A stretch of 64,000 nucleotides of DNA from the NCBI RefSeq assembly GCF_000482785.1, contig NZ_KI519499.1, forward strand, positions 248,001 through 312,000. Direction: 5' to 3'. Source of the DNA: Derxia gummosa DSM 723. Its GTDB lineage: Bacteria; Pseudomonadota; Gammaproteobacteria; Burkholderiales; Burkholderiaceae_E. Numbering within the stretch: position 1 is the first letter of the stretch; each line of letters begins with the position of its first letter. A model generated the notes under the pieces. It was not told where the DNA came from and searched no databases. It worked only from the letters and a program-made list of their open reading frames with translations. Below are positions 29,489 to 40,145 of the stretch, piece by piece. The position numbers and the translations under genes are program-made.

Positions 29489-30544
29489 TCAGTGGGGGGA
29501 CGAGAGCGCGTTGGTGAGCAGCTTGGCGGTGATGTCGACGATGGGCACGACGCGGTCGTAGGCCATGCGCGTCGGACCGATGACGCCGAGCGTGCCGACG
29601 ATCTTGCCGTCGGCCTCGTAGGGCGCGGCGACGATGCTCATCGAATCGACCGGCACCAGCTCCGAATCGCCGCCGATGAAGATCTGCACACCCTCGGCCC
29701 GTACCGAGGTGTCGAGCAGCTGGAGCAGCGAGGTCTTCTGCTCGAACACCGCGAACAGGCGCTTGAGCGCATCCATGTCGTCGGTCAGGTCCTGCACGCC
29801 GAGCAGGTTGCGCTCGCCCGAGATCACGACGTTGTCACCGTCGTCCTTCATGGCGTCCTCGCCGGCATCGACGGCGCGCGTCATGAGCGTGGTCATGTCG
29901 TCGCGCAGCTGGCGCAGGTCGGTCTGGAGGCGGGCGCGGATCTCGTCGAAGCTGTGACCGGCGAAATGCACGTTGAGGAACTGCGCGGCCTCGGCCAGCT
30001 CGGGCGGGCTGTGATCGCGGTCAGTGAAGAGGATGCGGTTCTGCACGCCGCCGTCGGGCGTGACGATGATGAGCAGCACCCGCTTCTCGCCCAGCCGCAG
30101 GAACTCGATCTGCTGGAACACGGCGCTGCGGCGGGGCGCGATCACCACGCCCGCGAACTGGCTCAGGTTGCTGAGCACCTGAGCGGCGGTGGAGATGACG
30201 CGCTGCGGATCGCCGCGCTGGAGCTGGGTCTGGAGCTGGACGTCGATGGCATGGGCCGGAATGCGGTCGATCGGCTGCACCGTGAGCATCGAATCGACGA
30301 AGAGCCGGTAGCCGCGTGCAGTGGGTACCCGCCCCGCCGAGGTGTGCGGACTGGCGATGAAGCCCATGTCCTCCAGATCGGCCATCACGTTGCGGATCGT
30401 AGCCGGCGACAGCTCCAGCCCCGACAGCCGCGACAGCGCGCGCGAGCCGACCGGCTGGCCGTCGGCGATGTAGCGCTCGATGAGCGCCTTGAGCAGCGCC
30501 TGCGCCCGCTTGTCCAGCCCTGAATCCGGTCCGTTCGATTTCAT
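29489..30544 (-). CDS. hrcA: Heat-inducible transcription repressor HrcA
   Basis: Represses class I heat-shock genes by binding CIRCE elements, with GroEL as its sensor. It has 351 residues. The N-terminal winged helix ([38 protein letters not shown]) is followed by the GAF-like dimer domain. The ATG at 30544 fits the family; an upstream in-frame start adds six residues. No CIRCE repeat was seen in this window, so its targets (typically groESL) must lie elsewhere. It is divergent from nadK. Confidence 0.97.
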   Translation of the reverse strand: MKSNGPDSGLDKRAQALLKALIERYIADGQPVGSRALSRLSGLELSPATIRNVMADLEDMGFIASPHTSAGRVPTARGYRLFVDSMLTVQPIDRIPAHAIDVQLQTQLQRGDPQRVISTAAQVLSNLSQFAGVVIAPRRSAVFQQIEFLRLGEKRVLLIIVTPDGGVQNRILFTDRDHSPPELAEAAQFLNVHFAGHSFDEIRARLQTDLRQLRDDMTTLMTRAVDAGEDAMKDDGDNVVISGERNLLGVQDLTDDMDALKRLFAVFEQKTSLLQLLDTSVRAEGVQIFIGGDSELVPVDSMSIVAAPYEADGKIVGTLGVIGPTRMAYDRVVPIVDITAKLLTNALSSPH

Positions 30545-30727
30545 GACGGAAATGATAAGCAACCGCCGCGCCGATGGGCGTCTCCGGTCATCGCCGCGAG
30601 TGTGTCAGCCGGCGCAACCGGGGCGTCGCGGCCTTCCGTTGCCTCTGGCGCATGTGTCACGCGAGCGCTCGCCCACCCTCGCGCGGGCGTCACGGAAGCC
30701 GCGAAACCCTGTGGTTTAATCGCCGCC

Positions 30728-31777
30728 ATGCCGAAAAAGCCCGCCAACAAGCCCGTCCCGGCCGCCGATTCGGCCCAGCCCGCGACCGGCGCAGCGCCCC
30801 AGGTCCGTGGCGGCTTCCGCACCGCTGCCGTCATCGGCAAGTACGGCGGTGCCTGCATCGCCGAACCCATCCTCGCCCTCGCCGCCTACCTGCGTCAGCG
30901 CGGGCTGGCCGTGCTGTTCGACCCCGATACCGGCGCGACGCTCAAGGCCCCGGCGAGCGAAATCGCCGATGTGGCGCGCATGTCCGGCGAGGCCGACCTC
31001 GCCATCGTCGTCGGCGGCGACGGCACGATGCTCGGCATCGCGCGGCAGGTGGCGCGCGGCGGCGTGCCGGTGGTGGGCGTCAACCACGGCCGGCTCGGCT
31101 TCATGACCGACATCCCGCTGGCCGACACGATCACCGCCATCGGCGCCATCCTCGACGGCAATTTCAAGAGCGAGAACCGCCTGCTGCTCGAAGCCCGCGT
31201 GCAGCGCCGCAAGAGCGCGCGCGCCCGGCCCGAGACGCTGTTCGAGGCGATCGCGCTGAATGACGTGGTGATCGCGCGCGGTGGCATCTCGGGCATGGTC
31301 GAGGTGAGCGTGACGGTGGACGGCACCCACGCCTACACCCAGCGCGCCGACGGCCTCATCGTCGCGACGCCCACCGGCTCGACCGCCTATTCGCTGTCGG
31401 CCCACGGCCCGATCCTGCATCCCGAGCTGCACGGCCTCGTGATGGTGCCGATCGCGCCTCAGGCGCTGTCGAACCGGCCGATCGTGCTGCCGTCGCATGT
31501 CGAGATCGTCGTGACGCTCGACCGTGCCACGCAGCTCGACCACGACATCGAGATGCCGAACGTCAATCCGGCCTCGGCCAGCTTCGACATGCAGACCTTC
31601 ACCGAGCTGCGCGAGGGCGACGAGATCGTCATCCGCCGCAGCCCGCACGGCGTCACCTTCCTGCATCCGCCCGGCTACAACTACTTCGGCGTGCTGCGCG
31701 AGAAGCTCCACTGGACGCGCATGCCTACCGGCGGCGCCGCCCGCAAGAGCCCGCGCCGCAAGACGCCCTCCCCCTGA
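30728..31777 (+). CDS. nadK: NAD kinase
   Basis: Phosphorylates NAD to NADP. It has 349 residues including an N-terminal Ala/Pro-rich extension of about 30. Motifs: AIVVGGDGTMLGIAR, VVGVNHGRLGFMTD, LNDVVIARGG and TPTGSTAYSLSAHGPILHP. The C-terminus has a basic tail (GGAARKSPRRKTPSP) beyond the family core. A TTTAAT about ten bases ahead of the ATG marks the likely promoter zone. recN follows after 22 bases, a pairing common in betaproteobacteria. Confidence 0.97.
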   Translation: MPKKPANKPVPAADSAQPATGAAPQVRGGFRTAAVIGKYGGACIAEPILALAAYLRQRGLAVLFDPDTGATLKAPASEIADVARMSGEADLAIVVGGDGTMLGIARQVARGGVPVVGVNHGRLGFMTDIPLADTITAIGAILDGNFKSENRLLLEARVQRRKSARARPETLFEAIALNDVVIARGGISGMVEVSVTVDGTHAYTQRADGLIVATPTGSTAYSLSAHGPILHPELHGLVMVPIAPQALSNRPIVLPSHVEIVVTLDRATQLDHDIEMPNVNPASASFDMQTFTELREGDEIVIRRSPHGVTFLHPPGYNYFGVLREKLHWTRMPTGGAARKSPRRKTPSP

Positions 31778-31799
31778 CCCGCCACCGCCGCCAGAAGCG

Positions 31800-33455
<1,656 letters not shown>

Positions 33456-33519
33456 CCGCCTTCTCCGCACGCGCCTTGTCGGGAGGCGCGCCGTCAACCT
33501 CCAACAGGCCAAGTCCAAC

Positions 33520-33966
33520 ATGAAGAAAGTCCTGCTCGTCCTCGTCGCACTCGTGGTGCTCGCCGCCGGCTGGCTGTGGGTGGCGACACACTGGAGCTAT
33601 TCGAGCGGCGAGCGCGCCGGCTGGGTGCAGAAGTTCTCGCGCAAGGGCTGGGTCTGCAAGACCTGGGAGGGCGAGCTGTCGATGGTGGCGATGCCGGGCA
33701 CCGTGCCCGAGAAGTTCGAGTTCACCGTGCTCGACGACGAGATCGCCCGCAGGATCAACGGCGCCATGGGCCGCCGCGTGACGCTGCATTACGAGCAGCG
33801 CGTGGGCCTGCCGGGCAGCTGCTTCGGCGATACGCGCTACTACGTGAGCGAGGTGCAGGTGTTCGAGGAGCTGCCGCTCGGCACCGGCGGCGCGCGTCTG
33901 CCCGCCAATCCCGAGGGTCAGGTCATGGCGCCCAACGCGGCACCGGGCGCCGCGCCGGCGCGGTGA
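33520..33966 (+). CDS. Conserved single-pass membrane protein, unknown function
   Basis: A 148-residue protein. One N-terminal membrane segment or uncleaved signal (VLLVLVALVVLAAGWLWVAT) precedes a small conserved domain: SYSSGERAGWVQKFSRKGWV, CKTWEGELSMVAMPGTVPE, GRRVTLHYEQRVGLPGSCFG. This family is widespread in Proteobacteria and is often labelled 6-phosphogluconate dehydrogenase in error; nothing here supports an enzyme. Its 3' end overlaps the convergent phosphopantetheinyl transferase gene by 44 bases. Confidence 0.8.
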   Translation: MKKVLLVLVALVVLAAGWLWVATHWSYSSGERAGWVQKFSRKGWVCKTWEGELSMVAMPGTVPEKFEFTVLDDEIARRINGAMGRRVTLHYEQRVGLPGSCFGDTRYYVSEVQVFEELPLGTGGARLPANPEGQVMAPNAAPGAAPAR

Positions 33967-34579
33967 TCCCGGCGCGCATGGCCTCGGGCCACCCGAGCCG
34001 GACCGCATCCACCACGGCAGGCCGCCGTGACCGGCTCGCCAGCGCCCCGGCCAGCCCCGCCACCGCCAACCGCCGCAACCTCGGCCGCGCTGCCGCATCG
34101 CAGCCCGCCGGCCGCGCCGGATCGACCTCCACCGCAAACCCGGCAAGCCCCGCACCGAGCCCGCCGCCGTCGAGCTTCAGCACCGCTTCCTTCTGCGTCC
34201 AGATGCCGAGAAAGACCGCCTCGCGCCGCGCGGCCCCGACACCGGCAATCGCCGCCTGTTCGCGCGGATGCAGCCAGGGCTGATCGGCCGCGACGCGACG
34301 CCCGCGCGGCCGTTCGATGTCGATGCCGACCGGCCCCGCCACGCTCGCCGCGACCGCATAGCCGCCGCGCGTGTCCGACGCCGACAGCCACACCCGGCCC
34401 CTCCCCGGCACCCGCGCAATCGGCGCGCCCGAGGCCGCGCGCCCGAGCCTCACCCGGCGCGCATCGACGCCGAGCAGCTCGGCCACCACCGCGCGCTTGA
34501 GCGCGTCGCGCCGTCGCGCCGGCAGCCGTTGCGGCCCGCCGCGCCAGTGCCAGACGCGCGCGAGCGTGTCAGGCGCCAC
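33923..34579 (-). CDS. 4'-phosphopantetheinyl transferase (Sfp/AcpT superfamily)
   Basis: Attaches phosphopantetheine to carrier proteins; here most likely the ACP at 47851. It has 218 residues. The magnesium motif is VGIDIERPRGR (residues about 95-105) and the second motif FLGIWTQKEAVLKLDGGG matches WTxKEAxxK. The GTG at 34579 overlaps the upstream lipoprotein gene by 11 bases; the open frame extends further but no homologous sequence lies there. It is the last gene of the polyketide-type operon, very rich in Arg and Ala. Confidence 0.87.
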   Translation of the reverse strand: MAPDTLARVWHWRGGPQRLPARRRDALKRAVVAELLGVDARRVRLGRAASGAPIARVPGRGRVWLSASDTRGGYAVAASVAGPVGIDIERPRGRRVAADQPWLHPREQAAIAGVGAARREAVFLGIWTQKEAVLKLDGGGLGAGLAGFAVEVDPARPAGCDAAARPRLRRLAVAGLAGALASRSRRPAVVDAVRLGWPEAMRAGITAPARRPVPRWAP

Positions 34580-35240
34580 CGAGCAGGTCGCGCTCGGCCT
34601 TGATGAGCCGGCGCGTCGCTTCGGTCGGCGCCGACTGCTCGGCCGCGGCGAGCAGCTCGCGCGCCTTGCCGACATTGCCCGAGACGCGCTCGATCTTGGC
34701 GCTGGTGACCGCGTACTGGGCGGCCACGTCGCCGGTCAGCATGCCGGGCTGCTTTGCGCGCTGCGCCTCGATCGCGTCGCGGGTGGCGCGCGCCTTGTCG
34801 AGCGAGCCGAACATGTTGACCTCGGCACCGGTGTTCATCTGCACCATCTGCACGACGAAATCGTCGGGCGCGGCGGCGAGCGCGGCATTCACGTCGCCGA
34901 GGCAGTCGTGCACCAGCCAGAGCTTGTCGAAGCCCATGAGCCAGGGGCCGCGCCGACCGGCCTTCTTGCATTCGTTGGCGGCGTGCCAGGCCTGGGCCTG
35001 GGGGTTCTTCGGCATGGCCTCGACCGCCTGGGTCAGCAGCGGATCGGCCTCGTCGATCTGGTTGTGCAGGAACAGCAGGCTGCCGAGCGCGAGCTTGGCC
35101 TCGGGATCGTCGATGGCCTTGAGTTCGGTGAGCGAGGCCTTCTCGTCGGCGGTGTAGTCCACCGGCGGAAAGTGCTGGGCGCAGGCGGAAAGCAGGCCGG
35201 CGGCGGCGAGCAGGGCGATGCGGGCGCTGAGGGTCTTCAT
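34569..35240 (-). CDS. TPR-like lipoprotein of the polyketide-type cluster
   Basis: A 223-residue lipoprotein (LLAAAGLLSAC, Cys about 20) with helical-repeat character: AKLALGSLLFLHNQIDEADP, LLTQAVEAMPKNPQAQAWHA, AALAAAPDDFVVQMVQMNTG, GNVGKARELLAAAEQSAP. It resembles the exported helical protein at 40975 in the segment ending in Asn, Glu and Phe before a predicted helix (MNTGAEVNMFGSLDKARAT), so the two may be paralogues. It probably sits in the outer membrane and may help deliver the cluster's product. Function unproven. Confidence 0.75.
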   Translation of the reverse strand: MKTLSARIALLAAAGLLSACAQHFPPVDYTADEKASLTELKAIDDPEAKLALGSLLFLHNQIDEADPLLTQAVEAMPKNPQAQAWHAANECKKAGRRGPWLMGFDKLWLVHDCLGDVNAALAAAPDDFVVQMVQMNTGAEVNMFGSLDKARATRDAIEAQRAKQPGMLTGDVAAQYAVTSAKIERVSGNVGKARELLAAAEQSAPTEATRRLIKAERDLLGGA

Positions 35241-35358
35241 GATGGTTGTCCTCGTGGTCGGTGGGCTGGAGCGGACGGGGCCGCGGGGAAGAACGGAAAT
35301 CGGCGCGGTTGACCGACCTGCGCCGGCCGGGCGCGGAAATCGGTGATGAACGCGGCCC

Positions 35359-36642
35359 TCAGAAATCGGCGATGAGCGCGGCCTCGACGCGCTGGCGCAC
35401 CGGGATCAGGCGCGCCTCCGAATCGGCGTCGCCGCGATACAGCTCGACGCCGGCCTGCACCCGCAGCGCGGGCGTGATCGCGCGGCGCAGCAGCAGGCCC
35501 CAGACGGTGGCGCCGTCGGCGAGGCCGGTGCGCGCATAGGCATGCAGGTCGGTGCGCGCGAACAGCTCGTCGCGCGCGACGCGCACGAACAGGTAGTCGC
35601 GCCGCATCCGGCCCGCGAGCCGGGTCGTGTCCTTGAGAAAGCCCTGGGCGGCGGCGCCGAAGGCCGGGTCGTCGAGCCGCTCGCGGCTGGAGGCGATGCC
35701 GGCGCGCAGCGCGTCGAACTCGCCGCGCGACAGGCCGTTGCCGTCGTGGAAGAACTCGACGATCAGGTTGGTCGAATCGGCAAACGTGTACTGGCCGCCG
35801 ACCAGCCCCGACAGCGTCGCGACCGGGCGCGGCGCGAAATCGAGCACCGCGAGCGGCGCCTGCGCCGGCCCGAGATCCACCGCCCGCACCGACGGCGCGC
35901 GGCGGCGCGAGCGCAGGCCCAGTTCGGCATGCAGTTCGAGCTGGTCGCCGGGCGCGGCCGAGGCCGACAGGCCGCCGAAGCTCTCGCCGTCGCCGGCCGC
36001 CGCGAAGGCGGTGATGTCGGCGCCGTCGAACATCGCCTGGTAGCGCAGCACGGCGCGGTTCTCGCGGCGCTCCTGGCGGTCGAGCAGTCGGTCGGTCTGG
36101 CGCAGCTGGGCGACCGTCAGCGCGAGCAGGTCCTGGCCGAAGGCGAACTCGATGCTCGCGAAGGGATCGCCGTCGCGCCGGTAGGCGAGCGCGCGGCTGG
36201 TGTTGTTGGCCTGCACGTCGGTGAGCGGATTGGCCGGGTTCCACGAATAGCCCGAGCCCCAGCGGAAGGCGCCGATGCCCGCCGAGAGGTTGACGCTGCT
36301 GCCCGCCTGCCAGCTCGCGCTCGCCTCGGGCAGGTAGCCGTGGCTGACGGTCTCGCCGCGCAGCCAGTCGCGGCGGGCCTGGAGCCAGCCGTCGGCGGTG
36401 AGCACGAGGTCGCCGGCGGCGTGGCGCGCGTTCACGTGCAGGGCCGGGCCGGCCTCGCCCCGGCGCGCATCGACGAGGCCGGGATTGGCCGGCGCGTCGG
36501 CGCGGGCGGGCGAGGCGCTGACGGCCAGCTCGGCGCTGGCGCGCCAGTCGGTGGCGGCGTCATCGGCGCGCGCGTCGGCGGCGGCAAGCGCCAGCGCCAG
36601 CGCCGCCACGGCCGACCGCCGCCGCGCCGGGCCTGCCCTCAT
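35359..36642 (-). CDS. Predicted outer-membrane beta-barrel protein
   Basis: A 427-residue protein with an Arg-rich signal peptide (AVAALALALAAADARA) and then alternating amphipathic strands typical of a beta-barrel: SASWQAGSSVNLSAGIGAFR, ADSTNLIVEFFHDGNGLSRG, LRVQAGVELYRGD. It ends in phenylalanine (RVEAALIADF), the usual outer-membrane insertion signal. The ATG overlaps the stop of the LolA-like gene by four bases. I do not recognise a named family. In context it is the outer-membrane part of the export arm. Confidence 0.75.
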   Translation of the reverse strand: MRAGPARRRSAVAALALALAAADARADDAATDWRASAELAVSASPARADAPANPGLVDARRGEAGPALHVNARHAAGDLVLTADGWLQARRDWLRGETVSHGYLPEASASWQAGSSVNLSAGIGAFRWGSGYSWNPANPLTDVQANNTSRALAYRRDGDPFASIEFAFGQDLLALTVAQLRQTDRLLDRQERRENRAVLRYQAMFDGADITAFAAAGDGESFGGLSASAAPGDQLELHAELGLRSRRRAPSVRAVDLGPAQAPLAVLDFAPRPVATLSGLVGGQYTFADSTNLIVEFFHDGNGLSRGEFDALRAGIASSRERLDDPAFGAAAQGFLKDTTRLAGRMRRDYLFVRVARDELFARTDLHAYARTGLADGATVWGLLLRRAITPALRVQAGVELYRGDADSEARLIPVRQRVEAALIADF

Positions 36643-37472
36643 CGCAGCCGCCCCAGATAGGCGACGGTGAAGTGCGACTCCGGCAGCTCGCCCACCTTGA
36701 AGTTGCGGTACTTCATCACCGTGCGCCGGCCCGGGTTGAGCGGGTTGGCGATCTCCAGCTCGACGAGCTGGGCCTTGCCCGCGCCCGCGACCTTCTCGAA
36801 GCGGGTGTAGCGCGCGGTCTTGATGAGCTTGCCCGAGGGGCCGAAGAACTCGGCGCGCACCGGCTGGGCGTTGTCGGCGCGCACCCAGAGGTGGACGCGG
36901 CTGTAGGTGGCGAGCGTGCCGGGCTTCGCGTCGAGTTGGAGCTTGTGGCAGTCGATGCCGTCGGCCGCCTCGCTGGCGAGCAGGCTCGGCGCGTAGTCGC
37001 CGCTGAAGTCGGTGCTGGCCACGTCGCCGTTGGACGCCTCGCCCACCAGCCGCTGCTGCGGCGTGATGCGGATGGGCTTGCTCGCGCCCGGCGACGAGAA
37101 CCACAGGTTGTTGCGCTCCATGAGCAGCGCCTTGCCGCGCTCCGACACCGGCGCGTCGTACATGACGAGCGAGGTGTGCGAGTCCAGCACCTCGACCTTC
37201 ATCTCGAAGCTCTTGTCGCCGTCGTCGGCGTCGAAGCTCGTGAGCGCGAGGTCGAAGGAAAAGGCCTTGCCGCGGAAGTTGCGGTAGTCGTCGGCGCGGG
37301 CGAGCAGCGCCTCGGCGTCGGGCGCGGCGGCGCCAGCAGCGGCCATGAGGGCGCTGCCGCTCGCGGCCATCGGGCTGCCGGCGGCGGCCATCACGGGATT
37401 GCCGGCCGCGAAGGCGCGCGGGCCGAGTGCGAGGCCGGCGAGCGCGGCCGCGAGGAAGTTGCGTCGTTGCAT
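36639..37472 (-). CDS. LolA-like outer-membrane lipoprotein-sorting protein
   Basis: A 277-residue periplasmic protein. A twin-arginine-like signal (MQRRNFLAAALAG) and an Ala/Gly/Met-rich linker precede a LolA/LolB-type lipid-binding fold: SFDLALTSFDADDGDKSFEM, VSERGKALLMERNNLWFSSP, FSGDYAPSLLASEAADGID, NPGRRTVMKYRNFKVGELPE. I chose the ATG at 37472 because AGGTGA lies just upstream; an ATG at 37499 also fits. It follows the FtsX-type permease by 19 bases. Family members carry lipids or lipoproteins across the periplasm. Confidence 0.83.
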   Translation of the reverse strand: MQRRNFLAAALAGLALGPRAFAAGNPVMAAAGSPMAASGSALMAAAGAAAPDAEALLARADDYRNFRGKAFSFDLALTSFDADDGDKSFEMKVEVLDSHTSLVMYDAPVSERGKALLMERNNLWFSSPGASKPIRITPQQRLVGEASNGDVASTDFSGDYAPSLLASEAADGIDCHKLQLDAKPGTLATYSRVHLWVRADNAQPVRAEFFGPSGKLIKTARYTRFEKVAGAGKAQLVELEIANPLNPGRRTVMKYRNFKVGELPESHFTVAYLGRLR

Positions 37473-37491
37473 GGGATTCACCTGCTCGGGA

Positions 37492-38718
37492 TCAGACATG
37501 GCGCAGCGCATCCACCACCGGCCGGCGCGCGGCGCCCATGGCGGGGAAGAGCGTTGCGAAGAAGGCGATGACCAGCACGCCGCAGGCCGCGAGGGCCCAC
37601 AGCGGCGGCACCTGGGCGATGCGCAGCGGATAGCCGCGCGAGGAGCCGGGCGGGGGCGGCATCATGATCTGGAGGCCCGACACCACTTCCGACACGCCGA
37701 CCGCCACCACCACGCCGACGGCGCTGCCGATCAGGCCGAGCAGCAGCGCCTCGACCACGAACTGCTTCACCACGCCCTCGCGGCGGGTGCCGAGCGCGCG
37801 CAGCGTGCCGATCTCGGCGGTGCGCTCCATGACGGCGATCATCATCGTGTTGGCGATGCTGAACAGCACCACCAGCGCGATCACCGCGACCACGAAGGCG
37901 AAGAAGCCGTCGTACAGGTCCACCACCTTGCGGTAGAAGGTCGCCAGCTCGAACCAGCTTTTCGTTTCCACCTTCAGGCCGGCCGCCTCCAGTCGCGGCG
38001 TCAGCCAGGCGACGGTCTCGTCGAGCTTCGTGGTGTCGTCGATGAGCAGCACGACGTTGTCGACATCGCCGGTGGACAGCAGGCGCTGCGCGAGCGGCAG
38101 GCCGACCATCGCGGCGCGGTCGTCGTATTCCTTGGCGAAGGAGCGGAACACGCCGGCCACGCGCACGTCGAGCGCGTTCATCATCCCGCCCGCCGTCGTG
38201 CCCATGAGGGTGAGCGTGTCGCCCACCTTCACGCCGAGCGCCTGGGCCAGGCCCTCGCCGAGCAGCACGCCGTCTTCCTCCGACGAGTCGAGATCGTTGC
38301 CGTCGATGATGGCGAGCGCCGAGTTGATGAGGCCCTCGTTGTCGGGATCGACGCCGCGCACGATCGCGGCCTCGCTGAGCTTGTCGCTGCCGAGCAGCGC
38401 GGTGAATTCGAGCCGGCGCGCCGCCACGGCAAAGTGCGGCGCCTGGGCCAGCAGCGTCTCGATGCGGCCGGCGTCCTCGGGCGAGAGCCGGTAGCGCTCG
38501 GGCTGCTGGCGGTGGTTGGCCTCGTAGCCGGCGCGGAACAGTTGCAGATGGCCGTACTGGCTGCGGATGACCGACTCGCGCAGGCCCTCATAGTTGGCCT
38601 GGACGAAGCCGCCGAAGGCGATGATGCCGACCAGGCCGGTCACGATCGCCAGCAGGGTCACGAGGGAGCGGCGGCGGTGCCGGAGGATGTTCCGCCAGCC
38701 AACCTTGATGAAGAACAT
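37492..38718 (-). CDS. ABC transporter permease, LolC/E-FtsX-MacB type
   Basis: A 408-residue inner-membrane protein. The first helix follows VGWRNILRHRRRSLVTLLAI, a large periplasmic domain covers about residues 45-265, and three C-terminal helices hold the FtsX motif SIANTMMIAVMERTAEIGTL and RALGTRREGVVKQFVVEALL. It pairs with the LolD-like ATPase upstream. Only one permease gene is present, so it probably works as a homodimer. Such transporters extract lipids or lipoproteins from the inner membrane. Confidence 0.9.
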   Translation of the reverse strand: MFFIKVGWRNILRHRRRSLVTLLAIVTGLVGIIAFGGFVQANYEGLRESVIRSQYGHLQLFRAGYEANHRQQPERYRLSPEDAGRIETLLAQAPHFAVAARRLEFTALLGSDKLSEAAIVRGVDPDNEGLINSALAIIDGNDLDSSEEDGVLLGEGLAQALGVKVGDTLTLMGTTAGGMMNALDVRVAGVFRSFAKEYDDRAAMVGLPLAQRLLSTGDVDNVVLLIDDTTKLDETVAWLTPRLEAAGLKVETKSWFELATFYRKVVDLYDGFFAFVVAVIALVVLFSIANTMMIAVMERTAEIGTLRALGTRREGVVKQFVVEALLLGLIGSAVGVVVAVGVSEVVSGLQIMMPPPPGSSRGYPLRIAQVPPLWALAACGVLVIAFFATLFPAMGAARRPVVDALRHV

Positions 38719-38745
38719 GGTGAATCTCCGTGGGGAATGCGGTGG

Positions 38746-39462
38746 TCAGGCGAGCGCGATCGCGCGGTCGTCGGCCTGGGCCGGGGCGGTGGCGGAACGC
38801 CGGTCATGCTCGACGCGGCCGTCGCGCATCGTCACCACGCGCGGCGCGCCGGCGAGCAGCTCGGGGTCGTGCGAGCAGATGACGAGGGTCGAACCGCGCT
38901 CGCTTGCAAGCCTGTGCATCAGCGCCATCACCTGGGTGCCGGTGTCGCTGTCGAGGTTGGCCGTGGGCTCGTCGGCGATGAGCAGACGCGGCTCGTGCAC
39001 CAGGCCGCGCGCGATCGCCACGCGCTGGCGCTGGCCGCCCGAGAGCTGGTTGGGGTACTTGCGCGCATGCTCGGCGAGGCCGACTTCCTCCAGCACCCGC
39101 TTCACGCGCGCCGCGCGGTCACGCTCGCGCAGCAGCAGCAGCGGGTACTCGACGTTCTCGGCCACCGTCAGCACCGGCATCAGGTTGAAGTTCTGGAACA
39201 CGAAGCCGATGTGGCGGGCGCGGAAGTCGGCCAGCTGCGGATCGGGCACCGAGGCGGTGTCGAAGCCGTCGATGCGCACGCTGCCCCGCGACGGCAGGTC
39301 GAGCCCGCCCACCAGATGCAGCAGCGTGCTCTTGCCGCTGCCCGACTTGCCGCCGATGAACACGCATTCGCCGTCGGCGATGCCCAGGTTCACGCCGCGC
39401 AGCGCCGACACGGTGAGGTCGCCGAGCGCGTATTCCTTGTGCAGGTCTTCAACTTCGATCAT
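38746..39462 (-). CDS. ABC transporter ATP-binding protein, LolD/MacB type
   Basis: ATPase of 238 residues. Walker A GGKSGSGKSTLLHLVGG, Q-loop FVFQNFNLMPVLTVAENV, signature [16 protein letters not shown], Walker B LLIADEPTANLDSDTG. It partners with the FtsX-type permease 27 bases downstream. Placement inside the polyketide-type cluster suggests it drives release of the product or a carrier lipoprotein from the inner membrane. A degenerate copy of the dispersed palindrome (TGCAAGCCTGTGCA, 38905-38918) lies in the gene. Confidence 0.93.
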   Translation of the reverse strand: MIEVEDLHKEYALGDLTVSALRGVNLGIADGECVFIGGKSGSGKSTLLHLVGGLDLPSRGSVRIDGFDTASVPDPQLADFRARHIGFVFQNFNLMPVLTVAENVEYPLLLLRERDRAARVKRVLEEVGLAEHARKYPNQLSGGQRQRVAIARGLVHEPRLLIADEPTANLDSDTGTQVMALMHRLASERGSTLVICSHDPELLAGAPRVVTMRDGRVEHDRRSATAPAQADDRAIALA

Positions 39463-39473
39463 GGCGCTGGCCT

Positions 39474-40145
39474 TCAGATGATCAGGCCGTCCGCCGCGTG
39501 CAGCAGCTGGCCCGTGAGTGCATGGCGTCCGCCGACGAGGTGGACGATGTTCTGTGCGAGCTGATCGACGCCCACGGGGCGCCCGAGCTTCATGAGGCCG
39601 AACAGTTCCTGCTCGGCCGGCGCCAGCGGCTGCACCACGCCGAACTCCGGCACGCTCGCATGGCAGACCGCGTTGACGTTGATGGCCTGGCGGCCGAACT
39701 CCTTGGCCAGGCAGCGCACCGCGCCGAGCAGCGCGCCGGCGACGCTCGCCTCCACCGCCCTGCCCTGGCGCCCGCACACGCCGGCGATGTCGCACACCAC
39801 GACGATCTCGCCGCCGTCGCCGCGCGACATCGCATGCGCGGCGGCGCGCGCCGCCGCCGTGAAGTCCACGGTCGCCGCAACCACGGTCTCGACCAGGTCG
39901 GCGCCCTCGGCCGGCTCGGGCGCCAGATAGACCAGCGCATCCAGCCCGCCGAGCGCCGCCTGGGCCGCGTCGGCCGCGACCCGCGCGCGCTTGGACGCAC
40001 GCTTGCCCACCGGCGGCGCGCTGTCGAGATGGAAGTCGGGCCGGCGCTCGTCGCGCCGCGCGAAGGCCGCCGCGAGGCTCTGGCCGCTCATGGCCGGCGC
40101 GCGCAGCCAGACCTTTCTTGCAAGGGTTTGCACGGCGCTCACCAT
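39474..40145 (-). CDS. Degenerate short-chain dehydrogenase (pseudo-ketoreductase)
   Basis: A 223-residue protein with an SDR-like fold: ALGGLDALVYLAPEP, EIVVVCDIAGVCGRQGRA, LLGAVRCLAKEFGRQAINVN, LVGGRHALTGQLLHAADGLI. The N-terminal glycine-rich cofactor motif is absent. The active-site region has no Tyr-x-x-x-Lys; the aligned stretch reads AVEASVAGA. It is therefore unlikely to be a reductase and may be a structural partner of the intact SDR, whose 3' end it overlaps by seven bases. In-frame and apparently intact, so not a random pseudogene. Confidence 0.75.
   Translation of the reverse strand: MVSAVQTLARKVWLRAPAMSGQSLAAAFARRDERRPDFHLDSAPPVGKRASKRARVAADAAQAALGGLDALVYLAPEPAEGADLVETVVAATVDFTAAARAAAHAMSRGDGGEIVVVCDIAGVCGRQGRAVEASVAGALLGAVRCLAKEFGRQAINVNAVCHASVPEFGVVQPLAPAEQELFGLMKLGRPVGVDQLAQNIVHLVGGRHALTGQLLHAADGLII
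40119..40132. repeat. Copy of the dispersed 14-bp palindrome
   Basis: TGCAAGGGTTTGCA, full consensus match, at the 5' end of the degenerate SDR gene, read there as GTG CAA ACC CTT GCA. Confidence 0.55.

Noticed and set aside
29489-30727. CIRCE element near hrcA
   Set aside because: I looked for TTAGCACTC-N9-GAGTGCTAA around hrcA, grpE and dnaK and found no acceptable match.
33520-33966. 6-phosphogluconate dehydrogenase
   Set aside because: Homologues are often given that name, but the protein is 148 residues with one membrane segment and no Rossmann motif.
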